Below are positions 35,115 through 45,326 of a stretch of 64,000 nucleotides of DNA, in pieces. Source of the stretch: Dehalococcoidia bacterium. GTDB taxonomy: Bacteria; Chloroflexota; Dehalococcoidia; GIF9; AB-539-J10. A program made the translations under genes and the position numbers. The stretch spans positions 1 through 64,000 of the forward strand of contig SKVJ01000007.1 in NCBI GenBank assembly GCA_007129495.1, in the 5' to 3' direction. How positions within the stretch are numbered: position 1 is the first letter of the stretch; every line of letters begins with the position of its first letter. The notes below the pieces were generated by a model that was given only the letters and a program-made list of their open reading frames with translations, did not search any database and was not told the DNA's origin.

Positions 35115-36548
35115 TTGCGACAGATAGTGGCCGATAATCTGGATGCTCTACTGGAAGTTCTCCCCCCTCACGTCCGCGAACCTCTGCGGGAACAGATGCA
35201 GTTCACAGAGCTCCTTGAGGTAGTCATTGATCTCGGATCCCCTCCCGAGGCCCGGTTTCCTCACGGGGAGAGCGCCATAGTCAGCAAAGAGGTCGACCAG
35301 GCTGATATAGCCTACGTCGTCTCTCGGGTTGGCGAGTTTACATCTGACAACAGGGCAGGCATCGAGCGCACACTCCACCGGATTTCGGCGATGAGAAATC
35401 GCCAGGGCAGGATTATTGGACTGACCTGCCGAGTTGGTCGCGCCGTGTTCGGCATGGTGGACATGATTTCGGATCTCATCGAATCCGGCCAGAGCATCCT
35501 CTTACTGGGACGTCCCGGCGTCGGCAAGACCACCATGCTCCGCGAGGCGGCACGAGTTCTGGCCGACACCTCACGAAAGCGCGTCATTGTCATAGACACC
35601 TCCAATGAGATAGCTGGAGACGGAGATATCCCACACCCGGCGATAGGCCACGCTCGAAGAATGCAGGTGCCTACTCCCGAACAGCAGCATGCCGTGATGA
35701 TTGAGGCAGTCGAGAACCACATGCCTGAGGTCATCGTCATAGACGAGATCGGAACCGAACTTGAAGCTCAGGCCGTCCGCACCATTGCCGAACGAGGAGT
35801 GCAGCTCATCGGAACTGCCCACGGCAACAATCTCGAGAATCTGGTACTGAACCCCACACTGTCCGACCTTGTGGGAGGCACACAGTCGGTGACCCTTGGC
35901 GACGAGGAGGCACGCAGACGACAGACCCAGAAATCCATACTGGAGCGCAAAGCTCCCCCAACATTCGATGTGGTAGTCGAAATACTGGACTTCTACCGCG
36001 TCTCTGTCCATGCTGACGTACAGGAGGCAGTCGACGGATTGCTCACGGGGCGCCTCATTCCCACAGAGTTGCGGTGGGTGGACAGCAATGACGAAATACG
36101 CAAGGAAATGGTCCTGTCTGCGCAGACCGGGACCGAGACGGGTCTACGGCCTGAAGTCGAACATCCGGAATTCACGAGGGAGAAGGTTGTCAAAGTATAC
36201 CCGTTTGGGGTCAACCGGACCCGTCTTGAGGGCGTCGCCAAGAGAGAGCGGTTGAATGTTCAGATCGTCAGCGATCTTGAATCGTCCGACCTGTTACTGA
36301 CCACCAGGTCCCACTACAGGCGTAAGCCACAGCATGTTCGCGACGCCGAGAACGCTGGCATTCCCATCTATGCCCTGAAGAGCAATGATGTACAACAGTT
36401 GCTCCAGTGGTTGCACACTATAGCACCCGGGATCTCCCGATCCAGCTACGTACACCAGATGCAGGACCTTCTCGACGAGCGAGGAGGCGGACGCAAGAAG
36501 AGCGTGAGAAAGCGTTCGCACTCGGGCAGCTCCCGGCGGGGTATCTAG
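35115..36548 (+). CDS. SpoIIIAA/Ycf45-like P-loop ATPase
   Basis: 477 residues. AAA-type ATPase core at about 110-290: Walker A GRPGVGKT near 134-141, IDTSNEIAGDGDIPHPAIGHARRMQVP near 160, Walker B VIVIDEIGTELEAQ near 206, GTAHGNNLENL near 236. A C-terminal extension (about 350-460; VYPFGVNRTRLEGVA, VQIVSDLESSDLLLT) resembles the R3H-containing Ycf45 relatives. The start region (DNLDALLEVLPPHVREPL) is typical. Members are known as the sporulation export ATPase SpoIIIAA or as plastid/cyanobacterial Ycf45; in a non-sporulating bacterium the role is unknown. TTG start, 8 nt after the pdxS stop; likely cotranscribed. Confidence 0.87.
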   Translation: MRQIVADNLDALLEVLPPHVREPLREQMQFTELLEVVIDLGSPPEARFPHGESAIVSKEVDQADIAYVVSRVGEFTSDNRAGIERTLHRISAMRNRQGRIIGLTCRVGRAVFGMVDMISDLIESGQSILLLGRPGVGKTTMLREAARVLADTSRKRVIVIDTSNEIAGDGDIPHPAIGHARRMQVPTPEQQHAVMIEAVENHMPEVIVIDEIGTELEAQAVRTIAERGVQLIGTAHGNNLENLVLNPTLSDLVGGTQSVTLGDEEARRRQTQKSILERKAPPTFDVVVEILDFYRVSVHADVQEAVDGLLTGRLIPTELRWVDSNDEIRKEMVLSAQTGTETGLRPEVEHPEFTREKVVKVYPFGVNRTRLEGVAKRERLNVQIVSDLESSDLLLTTRSHYRRKPQHVRDAENAGIPIYALKSNDVQQLLQWLHTIAPGISRSSYVHQMQDLLDERGGGRKKSVRKRSHSGSSRRGI

Positions 36549-36551
36549 CTT

Positions 36552-37193
36552 ATGAGCTTCTTCATCTCGTTCGAGGGCTGCGAGGGTTGTGGCAAGAGCA
36601 CTCAGGCGAAGCTTCTGGCTGAGAACCTCCAACTGCTCGGCTATAGCACATGTCTTACACACGAACCAGGCGGCACCCCCCTCGGAGAAGAGCTGCGCCG
36701 CTGCCTGAAAAGAGCACGCGAAGGCGCCATAGCTCCTGAGGCCGAACTCTTACTTTTTGCAGCGGCAAGAGCGCAGCTCACGCTTGATGTGATTCTGCCG
36801 GCGCTCGAGGAAGATCGGATTGTTATCTGTGATCGCTACTCCGATTCCACTGTTGCATATCAGGGTTATGGACGCGGACTGGACCTTGATACTGTTTCTA
36901 CCGTAAATCTCACTGCCACGAGAGGACTGTCTCCCGATCTTGTAGTGCTCCTCGATATGGATCCTTCACGTGCACTGGCGCGGAAAAGGCTGCCTCGCGA
37001 CAGATTTGAACACGAAGGTTTGGAATTCCACGAGCGGGTCAGAAAAGGCTATCTCAAACTGGCGCAGGCAGAACCCGCACGATGGTTTGTGCTTGATGCC
37101 ACCAATCCTCCGTCCATTTCCGCTCAAAGCGTGTATGAAAGAGTCGCTACTTCACTGGACAAGTCCACGGTGTCACACGACCTTCCAGCCTAG
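36552..37193 (+). CDS. tmk: thymidylate kinase
   Basis: 213 residues. It phosphorylates dTMP to dTDP. The P-loop reads FEGCEGCGKSTQ (residues 7-18) in place of the common EGxDGAGKST, with Cys for two small residues. DRYSDSTVAYQGYGRGL near 96-112 is the DRY dTMP-binding motif, and the lid is around RLPRDRFEHEGLEFHERVRKGY (split) near 145-165. Start ATG lies 3 nt after the preceding stop, so it is in the same operon. MnmA follows after 39 nt. Confidence 0.94.
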   Translation: MSFFISFEGCEGCGKSTQAKLLAENLQLLGYSTCLTHEPGGTPLGEELRRCLKRAREGAIAPEAELLLFAAARAQLTLDVILPALEEDRIVICDRYSDSTVAYQGYGRGLDLDTVSTVNLTATRGLSPDLVVLLDMDPSRALARKRLPRDRFEHEGLEFHERVRKGYLKLAQAEPARWFVLDATNPPSISAQSVYERVATSLDKSTVSHDLPA

Positions 37194-37232
37194 GTTGTTT
37201 CCACGAGCTACCTGGTTCTTGGACCGATTACC

Positions 37233-38285
37233 ATGACACAGCGCTTAGGAGTCGCACTCAGCGGAGGAGTTGATTCGGCCTTCACCGCATCCCTGCTGCT
37301 GTCCGGTGGATATAGCGTCTTCGGGTTGCATCTCTTGATGGCTCGTACTCCCGAAGCACGACTGAAGGAAGAGCACGCTCGAAACATCGCCTCCCGCCTG
37401 AACATCGATCTCCAGGTGCTCGACATAGTGGATGCTTTTTCATCCCGGGTCGTCAGCCCCTTTTGCCAGGAGTATGCAGCAGGCAGGACCCCCAACCCGT
37501 GCATCACCTGCAACAGGGACATTAAGTTCGGCCTGCTCCTTCGCATGGCTCTCGACAGGGGTGCGGACAAACTGGCCACTGGTCACTATTCAAGGATTGC
37601 AGAACAGCCACACGGTCCTGTGCTGCAGAGAGCACTCGATGCAAGGGCCGATCAGTCCTACTTCCTTTATTCCATTGAGCGTTCAGCACTTTCGCATGTA
37701 GCAATGCCTCTCGGGACAATGTTGCGCACCGAAGTCCGATTTCTGGCATCCCAACAAGGATTCGTCCTCGGTCGTTCGAGCCAGGACATCTGCTTCATCG
37801 GCAGCCAAGGCTACCGCTCCTTTCTCGCAAAGCATGTAGCTGCCGCGGCGGGTGACATCGTCGATATTGAAGGGCGTGTCCTGGGTCGTCATCCGGGCTT
37901 GCACTTCTTCACAATCGGACAGAGACACGGCCTAGGAGTCGCACTCGGCACACCGGCATATGTCGTTTACCTCGATGCGCATCGCAACAGATTGGTTGTT
38001 GGGGAGGAGCATCATCTCATGAGAGACACCGCAACGCTACACCAGGTTACCTGGCTGGTCAGGCCGGAAAGCCGCGAATTGCTGCTTCAGGCACGCACGC
38101 GGTACCGTGCTCGAACCTCGGCAGCACTTGTGTCCCTTACAGGGGACGTGGCAACGGTGCACTTTCAGGTCCCACAGAAAGCAGTTGCTCCCGGGCAATC
38201 AGTCGTCTTCTATGATAAGGACACAGTTGTTGGAGGTGGAATCGTGGCCAAGACCCATGCGAGAGCGCGTGATGCAGAATCATAG
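37233..38285 (+). CDS. mnmA: tRNA-specific 2-thiouridylase MnmA
   Basis: 350 residues. It makes 2-thiouridine at U34 of Lys, Glu and Gln tRNAs. PP-loop SGGVDSAF (residues 9-16) activates the uridine with ATP; the two catalytic Cys are in NPCITCN near 90-95 and in SQDICFIG near 181-188. ATGHYSRI near 112 and DQSYFLY near 138 are family markers. The C-terminal beta-barrel runs to 340. Its end overlaps the start of rnhB by 14 nt. Confidence 0.95.
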   Translation: MTQRLGVALSGGVDSAFTASLLLSGGYSVFGLHLLMARTPEARLKEEHARNIASRLNIDLQVLDIVDAFSSRVVSPFCQEYAAGRTPNPCITCNRDIKFGLLLRMALDRGADKLATGHYSRIAEQPHGPVLQRALDARADQSYFLYSIERSALSHVAMPLGTMLRTEVRFLASQQGFVLGRSSQDICFIGSQGYRSFLAKHVAAAAGDIVDIEGRVLGRHPGLHFFTIGQRHGLGVALGTPAYVVYLDAHRNRLVVGEEHHLMRDTATLHQVTWLVRPESRELLLQARTRYRARTSAALVSLTGDVATVHFQVPQKAVAPGQSVVFYDKDTVVGGGIVAKTHARARDAES

Positions 38286-38913
38286 CGTGCTGCCAACGGC
38301 AGACCGGGAGAACCTGCTCCGCCAGCAAGGATCCTGGCCTGTTGCGGGCGTAGACGAGGCCGGACGAGGCGCCCTTGCAGGACCGGTGGTCGCCGGGGCG
38401 GTCATCGCGGATTGGTCTCTCAGCCTCCCCTGGCACAGCGATGTCCGTGACAGCAAACAGCTTCCCCAGGTGAACAGAGAGCGTCTGTACGAACTGATCC
38501 TGCAATCCGCACTGTCGGTGGGCGTGGGTATCGTCGCCAACGGTGAGATCGACCGCATCGGTGTTGCAGCTGCCGCCCGCCAGGCGATGTACCAGGCGTT
38601 GCAGTCCCTGTCCATCGCTCCTGCCTGCGTACTTATTGACTGGTTCACATTGCCGGCGCTTCGAATGAGGCAGGAGGGAGTTCCAGGAGGAGATTCCCTC
38701 TGTCTTTCGATCGCCTGCGCATCGATCGTGGCGAAGGTAAGTCGCGACCGTATAATGAATGAACTCGATGCTCAGTACTGCGGCTATGGGTTCTCGCTCC
38801 ACAAGGGATACGGCACAAGAATGCACCTGCGCTGCCTCTCGGATAGAGGAGTATCACCGATTCACCGCCTTTCCTTTCAACCCGTGCGACGTATCGCAGG
38901 CGGTCTGCTATGA
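38272..38913 (+). CDS. rnhB: ribonuclease HII
   Basis: 213 residues. It removes RNA from RNA/DNA hybrids, including single ribonucleotides. DEAGRGALAGPVVAGAV near residues 24-40 supplies the first two acidic metal ligands, DSKQL near 61 and the third Asp in VLIDWFTL near 123. SIACASIVAKVSRDR near 149 and KGYGT near 181 are family motifs. The frame is open from 38107, but that overlaps most of the mnmA C-terminus. ATG 38272 is my choice; ATG 38257 is also possible. yraN overlaps its stop by 4 nt. Confidence 0.92.
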   Translation: MQNHSVLPTADRENLLRQQGSWPVAGVDEAGRGALAGPVVAGAVIADWSLSLPWHSDVRDSKQLPQVNRERLYELILQSALSVGVGIVANGEIDRIGVAAAARQAMYQALQSLSIAPACVLIDWFTLPALRMRQEGVPGGDSLCLSIACASIVAKVSRDRIMNELDAQYCGYGFSLHKGYGTRMHLRCLSDRGVSPIHRLSFQPVRRIAGGLL

Positions 38914-39278
38914 ACTACGCCGAAGTCGGACGTCGAGGGGAAGAACTGGCAGGCAGGCTTCTCAAGCGACACGGATACAGAATTCTGGCTACTAATGTGC
39001 GCGGTCATTTCGGCGAGATCGACATCATCGCCCGAAAGAAAGACTGTCACGTGTTCGTGGAAGTGAGGACGAGAACTGGAGACGCGTTCGGCACTCCCGA
39101 GGAGTCAATCACGCGGCGCAAGATGGGCAAGATGGTGGTTTGCGCACTCGACTACATCGCGTCACACAAGGAGTTACGGGAAGCCAATTGGCGCATCGAT
39201 GTGGTCGCCATAGAGCTTGACAGAAACGGTGCCCAGGTACGTGCGGAAATCATCGAGGGCGCCGTCCCTATAGACTGA
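38910..39278 (+). CDS. yraN: YraN family (UPF0102) endonuclease-fold protein
   Basis: 122 residues, standard length. The restriction-endonuclease-like core is visible: GEELAGRLLKRHGYRIL near 10-26, GEIDIIARK near 36-44 with catalytic Asp, and VFVEVRTRTGDAFG near 50-63 with Glu-x-Lys replaced by EVRTR. YraN almost always sits next to rnhB, as here. A role in Holliday-junction or chromosome processing has been proposed but is not proven. ATG overlaps the rnhB stop. Confidence 0.9.
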   Translation: MNYAEVGRRGEELAGRLLKRHGYRILATNVRGHFGEIDIIARKKDCHVFVEVRTRTGDAFGTPEESITRRKMGKMVVCALDYIASHKELREANWRIDVVAIELDRNGAQVRAEIIEGAVPID

Positions 39279-39290
39279 CAGCCCGTAGGA

Positions 39291-39296
39291 TATAAT
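39291..39296 (+). promoter_or_regulatory. candidate -10 box for the hydroxyacid dehydrogenase gene
   Basis: TATAAT at 39291-39296, 34 nt before the ATG. No convincing -35 at 16-19 nt. The mRNA would include the GAGGAGGT ribosome-binding site. Confidence 0.45.
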
Positions 39297-39330
39297 GGGT
39301 CGCGATTTCCAGACGAAGAGGAGGTAGCAC

Positions 39331-40299
39331 ATGAAGGTGTATGTATCATTCTGGCTTCCCGAGGCTCCATTGAATGCCCTGCGCGAGAAGCATGCGGTTG
39401 AAGTAAACGAAATTGATCGACTTCCAACTCCGGATGAATTGATTGCACATCTGACGGACGCTGACGCCTTCCTCTGTGTCGGAAGCAGAGTCGATGCTGC
39501 GGTGCTCGACAAAGTGGGTGATCGACTCAAGATAATCGCCAACTGGGGCGTAGGCTACAACAACATAGACGCAGAGCACGCGGCGAAGAAAGGCATAATG
39601 GTCACGAATACGCCCGACGTGCTGACGGAGACAACTGCTGACATGGCGTGGGCACTCCTGATGGCTGTCGCCAGAAGAATTGTAGAGGCCGATACTTACG
39701 TACGAGCAGGACATTTCCAGGGCTTCAAACCGTTTGCAATGCTGGGAGCGGATGTTTGGGGTAAGACTATCGGGATCGTGGGATTCGGCCGCATTGGACA
39801 GGCGGTCGGCAGGCGGGCCCTTGGATTCGGCATGAACGTACTCTACTACGATGCAGTTCGCCTTGCCCCCGAGACTGAGAGTGCTCTGTCCGCTACCTAC
39901 TTCGACCTCGAACCCCTGCTCAAGGAATCAGACTTCGTATCGGTCCATGTTCCGCTCATCGAGGAAACTCGACACCTGATCAATGCTGCCCGTCTTTCTC
40001 TCATGAAGTCCAGCGCTTTTCTTGTCAATACGGCCAGGGGGCCTGTAGTCGATGAACTGGCACTACTCGAAGCCCTTCGTGACAAGCGAATAGCGGGAGC
40101 CGCGCTCGACGTGTTCGAAAAAGAACCCGAGGTCACGCCCGGATTGATCGATCTCCCCAACGTGGTCCTCGCTCCTCACATAGGCAGCGGCACATGGGAA
40201 ACGAGGACTAACATGGCGCATTTGGCTGCGAAGAACATTCTGGCAGCCCTTGCCGGCGATACTCCTCCCAATCTCGTGAATAAGCCGGTTTCCAGGTAG
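39331..40299 (+). CDS. D-2-hydroxyacid dehydrogenase (glyoxylate/hydroxypyruvate reductase-like)
   Basis: 322 residues. NAD(P)-dependent reduction of a 2-oxoacid such as glyoxylate or hydroxypyruvate. Dinucleotide motif GFGRIGQAVGRR near 151-162; catalytic Arg in NTARGPVVDE near 235, Glu in DVFEKEPEV near 261 and His in APHIGSGT near 281. WGVGYNNID near 72-80 is typical of GyaR/GRHPR enzymes. No ACT domain, so it is not full-length phosphoglycerate dehydrogenase. GAGGAGGT lies before the ATG. Confidence 0.9.
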   Translation: MKVYVSFWLPEAPLNALREKHAVEVNEIDRLPTPDELIAHLTDADAFLCVGSRVDAAVLDKVGDRLKIIANWGVGYNNIDAEHAAKKGIMVTNTPDVLTETTADMAWALLMAVARRIVEADTYVRAGHFQGFKPFAMLGADVWGKTIGIVGFGRIGQAVGRRALGFGMNVLYYDAVRLAPETESALSATYFDLEPLLKESDFVSVHVPLIEETRHLINAARLSLMKSSAFLVNTARGPVVDELALLEALRDKRIAGAALDVFEKEPEVTPGLIDLPNVVLAPHIGSGTWETRTNMAHLAAKNILAALAGDTPPNLVNKPVSR

Positions 40300-40330
40300 T
40301 CTCTCCGTGAAGATCTTCTCAAACGTAGAA

Positions 40331-40353
40331 GGGGCGGGCCGTTTGCCCGCCCC
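40331..40353. terminator. hairpin between convergent genes (probable terminator)
   Basis: Perfect 9-bp GC stem GGGGCGGGC (40331-40339) with GCCCGCCCC (40345-40353), loop CGTTT. It sits between the convergent hydroxyacid dehydrogenase and acyl-CoA synthetase genes. T runs are poor on both sides, so it is only a likely bidirectional terminator. Confidence 0.5.
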
Positions 40354-40376
40354 ACAAGTATTCGCCTGTTACCGCG

Positions 40377-42086
40377 TCAGGCAGTCTCTATCCCCGCCGC
40401 CTTTTCAAGTCCGAGTTCCTTTATCGCGGTCTCTCGCATCTTGAACTTCTGTATCTTGCCCGTGACCGTCATAGGATACTCAGTCACGAACTTCACGTAG
40501 CGCGGTATCTTGTAATGGGCTATCTTGCCCTTGCAGTACGTTCGAATCTCCTCCTCCGTTGACGTCTCGCCCTCACGGAGTTCAATCCATGCCTGGATCT
40601 CCTCGCCGTACTTCTCATCAGGGACTCCGATAATCTGTACGTTCCTTACTTTTGGATTCGTGAAGAGGAACTCCTCGATCTCCCTTGGGTAGATGTTCTC
40701 TCCTCCCCTGATGATCATCTCTTTGGCCCGGCCGGTAATTCTGCAATAGCCTCGTTCGTCCATTGTTGCCAGGTCTCCGCTGTGCAGCCACCTCGCCTCG
40801 TCTATCACCTCTCGGGTACCTTCGGGGTTATTATAGTAGCCACGCATGATGTTGTAACCGCGGTAGCATATCTCACCCTGCGTCCCACACGGTACAATGG
40901 CACCGGTGTCCGGATCGATTACTTTCAGCTCGATATGAGGGGAGGCCAGTCCCACGGTGCCCGTGCGGTCTTCGATCGAGGCATCAACCGGCGTCTGCGT
41001 TGCGATCGGCGAGGCTTCTGTCTCTCCATATCCTATCGTCACTTGCGACACGTGCATCTTCGTGATGACCTTCTTCATCACTTCGATCGGACAGGGAGCA
41101 CCCGCCATGATTCCCGTGCGCAACGACGTAAGATCGAACGAATCGAAGTCCTCATGCTCCAGTTCGGCGATGAACATAGTCGGCACCCCGTGCAGCGCAG
41201 TGCAACGTTCCTGTTGCACTGCTCGAAGGGTTGCACCGGCTTCGAAGCTCTCGGCAGGTATCACCATGGTCGCGCCATGGGATACACAGGCGAGATTGGC
41301 CAGCACCATTCCAAAGCAGTGATAGAACGGTACCGGGATACACAACCGGTCTGAATCCTTCATCCACATGCCCTCTCCGGAGAAGAAACCGTTATTCAGA
41401 ATGTTGTGGTGCGTCAGAGAGGCTCCCTTGGGCATGCCTGTCGTACCCGACGTGTACTGGATATTGATGACGTCATCGAAGTCGAGAGATGCCTGCCGCT
41501 CATCAAGAGCGGCATCGGTGATATCGCTGCCAAGTTCCAGGAACCGTCCCCACGTGTAGAGCCCGGGGTGTTCCTGTGGTTGCATAAGAATCGCAGTCTT
41601 CAGCATAGGCAGTTTCTTCGACTTGAGGGCGCCGGGCTGCGCCTCTCTCGCCTCGGGACAGACATCATGAAACATGGCGACATAATCCGAGGACTTGAAT
41701 CGGTCGATCAGAAACAAGGCACTGGCCCCTGAATTGCCCAATGCGTACTCAAGTTCATGCGTGCGATACGCTGGATTAATGTTGACCAGCACCGCCCCGA
41801 TGATCGCCGTGCCGAACTGCACCAGCACCCACTCAGGATGGTTAGTGGCCCAAATGGCAACACGGTCCCCCCGATTGATACCCAGATGCATAAGAGACTT
41901 TGCCACGCGGCGACAATCATCCCTGAACTGTGCATACGTCCAGCGTTGGCCGGATGGCACGTCAACGAGTGCCTCGTTATTGGGATACTGCGCTGCAATT
42001 CGATCGAGGTAATCAGGTATCGTCAGTCCGATCAGCGGTGTTGATGAGCTTCCGTGAGAGTAACTCAGGGCCTTTGAATGGGTCAT
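40377..42086 (-). CDS. acyl-CoA synthetase (AMP-forming)
   Basis: 569 residues of the ANL superfamily. P-loop YTSGTTGMPKGASLTHHN near 190-207; adenine-binding GYGETEASP near 335; motif YCRITGRAKEMIIRGGENIYPREIEEFL (split) near 440-465, which includes the hinge; catalytic Lys in MTVTGKIQKF near 545. It activates a carboxylic acid, probably a medium- or long-chain fatty acid, to an acyl-CoA, fitting the acyl-CoA genes at 29.7-34 kb. AAAGGAGA lies before the ATG, and serS ends 85 nt upstream. Confidence 0.92.
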   Translation of the reverse strand: MTHSKALSYSHGSSSTPLIGLTIPDYLDRIAAQYPNNEALVDVPSGQRWTYAQFRDDCRRVAKSLMHLGINRGDRVAIWATNHPEWVLVQFGTAIIGAVLVNINPAYRTHELEYALGNSGASALFLIDRFKSSDYVAMFHDVCPEAREAQPGALKSKKLPMLKTAILMQPQEHPGLYTWGRFLELGSDITDAALDERQASLDFDDVINIQYTSGTTGMPKGASLTHHNILNNGFFSGEGMWMKDSDRLCIPVPFYHCFGMVLANLACVSHGATMVIPAESFEAGATLRAVQQERCTALHGVPTMFIAELEHEDFDSFDLTSLRTGIMAGAPCPIEVMKKVITKMHVSQVTIGYGETEASPIATQTPVDASIEDRTGTVGLASPHIELKVIDPDTGAIVPCGTQGEICYRGYNIMRGYYNNPEGTREVIDEARWLHSGDLATMDERGYCRITGRAKEMIIRGGENIYPREIEEFLFTNPKVRNVQIIGVPDEKYGEEIQAWIELREGETSTEEEIRTYCKGKIAHYKIPRYVKFVTEYPMTVTGKIQKFKMRETAIKELGLEKAAGIETA

Positions 42087-42171
42087 GTGTGTATCTCCTT
42101 TGTATACAGAGTGCGCTCTTGCGCCGTTCTACGAATCGGGGCTCATACGCACCCGTTCGCCCGCGGAGGCG

Positions 42172-43413
42172 TCACATGTACTTGTCGAGCACTTCGGGCA
42201 CCAATACGGTACCGTCCCCCTGTTGATAACTCTCAAGTACCGCGATCAACACCCGGGGAAGGGCCAACGCCGAGCCGTTCAGCGTATGTACGAACCATGG
42301 CTTGGCCCCGGGTTGCGGACGGAACCTGAGGTTTGCACGGCGGGCCTGAAAATCGCTGCAGTTGCTGCATGAGCTTACCTCAAGCCATTCTCTGGATCCC
42401 GGAGCCCAGACCTCAATGTCAAACGTCTTGCATGACGCAAATCCCAGATCTCCTGTACAAAGCTGCACAATCCGATAGGGTAACTGCAACTGCCGCAACA
42501 CTTCCACAGCATCGGCAACGAGCCGGTCCAATTCGTGATCCGACTCCTCAGGTCTCACGTACTTGTATAGCTCCACCTTGTCGAATTGATGCCCCCGTTT
42601 GATGCCGCGGGTGTCCTTGCCGGCAGCCATCTTCTCTCTCCGAAAGCACGGAGTATACGCAGTGTAGTTCAGTGGCAGATCCGCTCCATCAAGTATCTCA
42701 TCCCGATGTAAATTGGTCAGCGGCACCTCTGCGGTTGGTACAAACCAGAAATCCTCTTCAGCATCATGGTACAAATTGTCTGCAAATTTGGGCAGATTGC
42801 CCGAGCCTACCATGCACTCTCGATGAAGCATGAACGGAGGATATATCTCTTTGTAACCGTGCTCCTTGGTATGAAGGTCCAGCATAAACGAGATAAGTGC
42901 CCGCTGCAATCGTGCCCCTAGCCCCTTGAGCACGTAGAATCGGCTACCCGAGAGCTTCACACCTCTCACGAAATCGATTATGTCCAGACGTTCACCAATC
43001 TCCCAGTGCGGAGCCAGTTCAAAGCCAACTTCACGGAAGATACCTCCCGTTCCAACGACGACGTTATCTGTGGCATCCCTTCCTTCAGGAACACTGGGGT
43101 GAGGAATATTGGGGAGCTCGAGGAGCAGCGCATCGAGCGATTCCTTCGCTTCCCGAGTGACACGCTGCAATTCAGCCGCGCGCTCCCCCATGTCCCGAAG
43201 CTCGTCCAGCAGTTTCTGTGGCTTCTCCTTCGTCCTTCCCAATTGCTTGCTTGCCTGATTATGGAGGGCTCGAAGGTCCTCGGTCTGCCGCAACAATTCC
43301 CGGTACTTCTCATCCGCCTCGAAAACCCCGCCAAGGGCATCGGGAACGCCTCTCAATGCCATCGCACGCTCGACCGAGGGGCGATCCTCTCGAATCAGCT
43401 TAATATCAAGCAT
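42172..43413 (-). CDS. serS: seryl-tRNA synthetase
   Basis: 413 residues, class II. The N-terminal antiparallel coiled coil (about 30-100) binds tRNA-Ser; core motifs follow: motif 2 [28 protein letters not shown] (split) near 255-282, motif 3 with [17 protein letters not shown]-like [20 protein letters not shown] near 377-396. ATG follows AAGGGGG and overlaps the lysS stop by 8 nt, so the two synthetases are translationally linked. Confidence 0.96.
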   Translation of the reverse strand: MLDIKLIREDRPSVERAMALRGVPDALGGVFEADEKYRELLRQTEDLRALHNQASKQLGRTKEKPQKLLDELRDMGERAAELQRVTREAKESLDALLLELPNIPHPSVPEGRDATDNVVVGTGGIFREVGFELAPHWEIGERLDIIDFVRGVKLSGSRFYVLKGLGARLQRALISFMLDLHTKEHGYKEIYPPFMLHRECMVGSGNLPKFADNLYHDAEEDFWFVPTAEVPLTNLHRDEILDGADLPLNYTAYTPCFRREKMAAGKDTRGIKRGHQFDKVELYKYVRPEESDHELDRLVADAVEVLRQLQLPYRIVQLCTGDLGFASCKTFDIEVWAPGSREWLEVSSCSNCSDFQARRANLRFRPQPGAKPWFVHTLNGSALALPRVLIAVLESYQQGDGTVLVPEVLDKYM

Positions 43414-44878
43414 CTCGTTTCCCCCTTAGTTGAGGAAAGAGTATCACGTCACGAATGGACTCCTGCCCGGTTAACAGCATCACTAGTCGATCAATACCGA
43501 TGCCCAGTCCGCCCGTGGGTGGCATCCCGTACTCCATCGCCTCTATGAAGTCCTCATCCGCAACCTCGACGTCGTCAGCTCCGGAACGTTCTCGGAGTTG
43601 CCCTTCCAGACGTTCTCGCTGGTCGATGGGGTCGTTCAGCTCTGTGAATGCATTTGCGAACTCAAGACCGCATATGAACGCTTCGAACCGTTCTACGAGT
43701 CGATCATTCCCTCTCTTCTTCTTGGGAAAGGGAGACATCTCGAGTGGATAGTCGAGCAGGAACGTCGGCTGATCCAGGCCGGGCTCGACGAAAGTGGAGA
43801 TCAGTTCGTCAATGAGTCTGCCTCTGCCGGGAGTGCCTTCGATTTGCACTCCAAGCTGCAACATGCGCTCATGAAGAGACCTTGCGTAGGAATACTCCTC
43901 AAAATCCAGTCCGCTGGCCTCCCTGACTGCGTCGCGAAGCGCAACGCGCCTCCAGGGAGGCGTCAAATCTACGCTGCGGCCCCGGAACTCCACTCGGGTG
44001 GTACCAAGCACTGACTGAGCAACGAATGCGAAAAGGCGCTCGGTAAGATCCATCATATCCTCATAGTCCGCATACGCGCAGTAACACTCCATGAGGGTGA
44101 ACTCCGGATTGTGCCGCACGGATATCCCCTCATTCCTGAATACCCTGCCGAGTTCATACACCCGGTCGATGCCGCCGACAATGAGCTTCTTAAGCGCTAA
44201 CTCCAGGGCGACCCTCAGATACAGGTTCTGGTCAAGCGCGTGATGGTGTGTCATGAAGGGCCGTGCCAGAGCGCCGCCAGCCGTCGCTTGCAGGACAGGC
44301 GTCTCCACTTCCAGATAGCCTTGCTCGTCCAGGAATCGTCGTGTGGCGCTCACAATACGGCTTCGGAGAATAAAGGTGCGACGTGTTTCTTCGTTGGAGA
44401 CGAGATCGAGATATCTCTGCCGGTAACGTGTCTCCACATCAACCAGCCCGTGCCATTTCTCGGGCAACGGCCTGAACGACTTGGCGAGCACCGTGAGAGA
44501 CGTTACCTCAACGGTTACCTCTTCAGTCTTCGTCAGAAACAACTCTCCCTCAACACCAACGAAGTCGCCAATATCGATATCTCTGAGAATCCCGTAGCGT
44601 TCATCGCCCAGAAGGTCCTTCCTGAGACAGACCTGAATCTTCCCGGACGTGTCCCTGACATCGAGAAAGGCCATCTTTCCCATCTTGCGCTTCGCCATTA
44701 CACGACCCGCGATCGAGACTACTCTCGTACGCTCTCCCTCGCATTCGCATAATGCATGAGTGTCATGAATGGAGAAAGTGGGGCGATAGACATGAGGGAA
44801 GGGGTCTATCCCTCTGGCCCTGAGGTCCTCGATCGACTTGGAACGCTCTTCGGTGACACGGTCGAGACGTGAACCCAT
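43406..44878 (-). CDS. lysS: lysyl-tRNA synthetase, class II
   Basis: 490 residues. An N-terminal OB-fold anticodon-binding domain (about 55-150; [22 protein letters not shown]) is followed by the class II catalytic core: motif 1 near 175, motif 2 [20 protein letters not shown] (near 243-262), motif 3 [14 protein letters not shown] (near 454-467). It charges tRNA-Lys. ATG with an AGGTAGGA ribosome-binding site. Ahead of serS in a two-gene operon. Confidence 0.96.
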   Translation of the reverse strand: MGSRLDRVTEERSKSIEDLRARGIDPFPHVYRPTFSIHDTHALCECEGERTRVVSIAGRVMAKRKMGKMAFLDVRDTSGKIQVCLRKDLLGDERYGILRDIDIGDFVGVEGELFLTKTEEVTVEVTSLTVLAKSFRPLPEKWHGLVDVETRYRQRYLDLVSNEETRRTFILRSRIVSATRRFLDEQGYLEVETPVLQATAGGALARPFMTHHHALDQNLYLRVALELALKKLIVGGIDRVYELGRVFRNEGISVRHNPEFTLMECYCAYADYEDMMDLTERLFAFVAQSVLGTTRVEFRGRSVDLTPPWRRVALRDAVREASGLDFEEYSYARSLHERMLQLGVQIEGTPGRGRLIDELISTFVEPGLDQPTFLLDYPLEMSPFPKKKRGNDRLVERFEAFICGLEFANAFTELNDPIDQRERLEGQLRERSGADDVEVADEDFIEAMEYGMPPTGGLGIGIDRLVMLLTGQESIRDVILFPQLRGKRDA

Positions 44879-44938
44879 GTTCCTACCTTTGCAGCTCTTG
44901 TCGGCGCTGCGTGACGCGGTTACGCGATTGCCGGGAAT

Positions 44939-45196
44939 TCACTGCGGCGGGCTTTCAGCCTCTCCGTTCTCCACATCGACGCTATCGGCAAGCACGGCCT
45001 TGGCCTGTTCGTAATAAGCCTCGGGCACGAGAATCCGAACCTCGCCGAGCCCGTCTATCGTAAGTCCATAGACTATGCTGGCGCTCTCGTAGCTCAGTGC
45101 CGATGGGATGCCCTCATCCTCGAGCCGGGCACGAATGATCTGGGCTGCTCCGTGTCTCGATGTGCAAAGTACCATCAGCGCATTTCTGTCAGTCAT
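44939..45196 (-). CDS. DUF2007-like putative signal-transducing protein
   Basis: 85 residues. LMVLCTSRHGAAQIIRARLEDEGIPSAL near residues 7-34 followed by VRILVPEAYYEQAKAVLAD near 57-75 is the ferredoxin-like repeat of the DUF2007 group (domain also seen in GlnB-like signalling names, without known ligand). No catalytic residues are apparent. Start ATG 45196 is supported by AGAGGAG upstream; the frame is open 33 codons further but overlaps the divergent nitrilase promoter region. Confidence 0.75.
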   Translation of the reverse strand: MTDRNALMVLCTSRHGAAQIIRARLEDEGIPSALSYESASIVYGLTIDGLGEVRILVPEAYYEQAKAVLADSVDVENGEAESPPQ

Positions 45197-45326
45197 TGCT
45201 CCTCTGATTTTACCAGAAAGCATAGCTGTCTCCAACGTGCGCCCAGTAGAGAATTGACACGCGGGCCCGTGTATGATGCACTGTACCACGGCCACTGCTC
45301 AACTGCACGAGGAGGATCACGGAACA